From NCBI GenBank assembly GCA_900078775.1, contig LT549889.1:2914001-2978000 (forward strand): DNA of 64,000 nucleotides. Reading direction: 5' to 3'. Below the pieces are notes generated by a model. That model had not been told where the DNA came from and ran no database searches. It saw nothing but the letters and a program-made list of their open reading frames with translations. The DNA comes from Mycolicibacterium aurum. GTDB lineage: Bacteria; Actinomycetota; Actinomycetes; Mycobacteriales; Mycobacteriaceae. Below, in pieces: positions 63,795-64,000 of this stretch. How positions within the stretch are numbered: position 1 is the stretch's first letter; each line of letters starts with the position of its first letter. The position numbers were made by a program, and so were the translations under genes.

Positions 63795-64000
63795 ATGGGC
63801 CCCACGCCGGCCGCTCCCCCGACCCGCGCCGAAGTACTTGCGGCGCTGTCGGTGGCCGTCGACCTGGGCCTGGGCCAGCCCGGTGAGCACATGCTGCGGT
63901 CCGCGCTGATCGCCACCAGGCTGGCCGGCCGGCTCGGCCTGACCGGGCCGCAGCGCGACGCCGTCTACTACACGACGCTGATCATGTGGATCGGCTGTCA
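63795..64000 (+). CDS. HD-domain phosphohydrolase-like gene, 5' part only
   Basis: Start of a gene that leaves the window at the right edge; 68 codons are visible. The beginning TRAEVLAALSVAVDLGLGQP and the segment RSALIATRLAGRLGL followed by YYTTLIMWIGC is the usual opening of HD-GYP/LuxR-type mycobacterial proteins. No catalytic HD is inside the window. Lies 7 bp after the previous gene. Confidence 0.6.
   Translation, partial: MGPTPAAPPTRAEVLAALSVAVDLGLGQPGEHMLRSALIATRLAGRLGLTGPQRDAVYYTTLIMWIGC

Overview
The window looks like chromosome of a fast-growing mycobacterium (Mycolicibacterium type). The DNA is GC-rich, and GTG/TTG starts and 4-bp ATGA/GTGA overlaps are frequent. The backbone follows the order I recall from M. 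tuberculosis Rv2446c-Rv2457c: DUF4233 protein, folC, valS, enoyl-reductase-like protein, Rpf, mobA, korB, korA, an MHS-type MFS transporter and clpX. The species cannot be named from sequence alone. Several accessory blocks interrupt this backbone, the largest being about 36 kb between korA and the MFS-clpX pair.

Layout. 0.4-3.7 kb: three overlapping genes (exported SGNH hydrolase, GT4 glycosyltransferase, condensation-type acyltransferase) that look like a small glycolipid/acyl-transfer operon. 3.7-12.2 kb: housekeeping block on the minus strand (DUF4233, folC, valS, DUF937, Rv2449c-like, S9 peptidase). 12.5-18 kb: nitrogen block with an Amt transporter, an abutting 72-aa membrane protein, a three-gene dimethylamine-monooxygenase-like operon and a frameshifted FAD monooxygenase. 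18-23.7 kb: two tandem Rpf genes, about 1 kb without genes, then mobA, korB and korA.

24-42.2 kb: an inositol-type catabolic island. It holds a PfkB kinase, a frameshifted LacI regulator, a PhyH dioxygenase with IolG-like, IolE-like and Gfo/Idh genes, a three-component sugar ABC importer, a Hyi-like isomerase, a GntR regulator, and the operon iolC, Cgl0159-type aldolase, iolB, iolD, iolE/H-like, iolG. The same 14-bp operator-like sequence, followed after 3 bp by TTGAC, precedes both the transporter and the iolC operon. No iolA-type semialdehyde dehydrogenase is present.

42.5-50.6 kb: a reactive-sulfur detoxification locus. Two divergent operons share an intergenic region carrying four 16-bp palindromes of the form RTACCC-N6-GGTAT. 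They encode a persulfide dioxygenase-rhodanese fusion, a sulfide:quinone reductase-like enzyme, thioredoxin, a 55-aa Cys-rich protein, an MFS transporter, two rhodaneses, a TauE/SafE exporter, a CsoR-family repressor lacking the copper-ligand His (CstR-like), a methyltransferase and a peroxiredoxin. 50.6-64 kb: a DsbA-like protein, an AhpD-like protein, type III glutamine synthetase, a DUF222/HNH protein with a LexA-type box at its start, a LysR regulator divergent from an FdhF-type molybdoenzyme and fdhD, an MHS transporter, clpX, an unrecognised protein and the start of an HD-type gene cut by the window edge.
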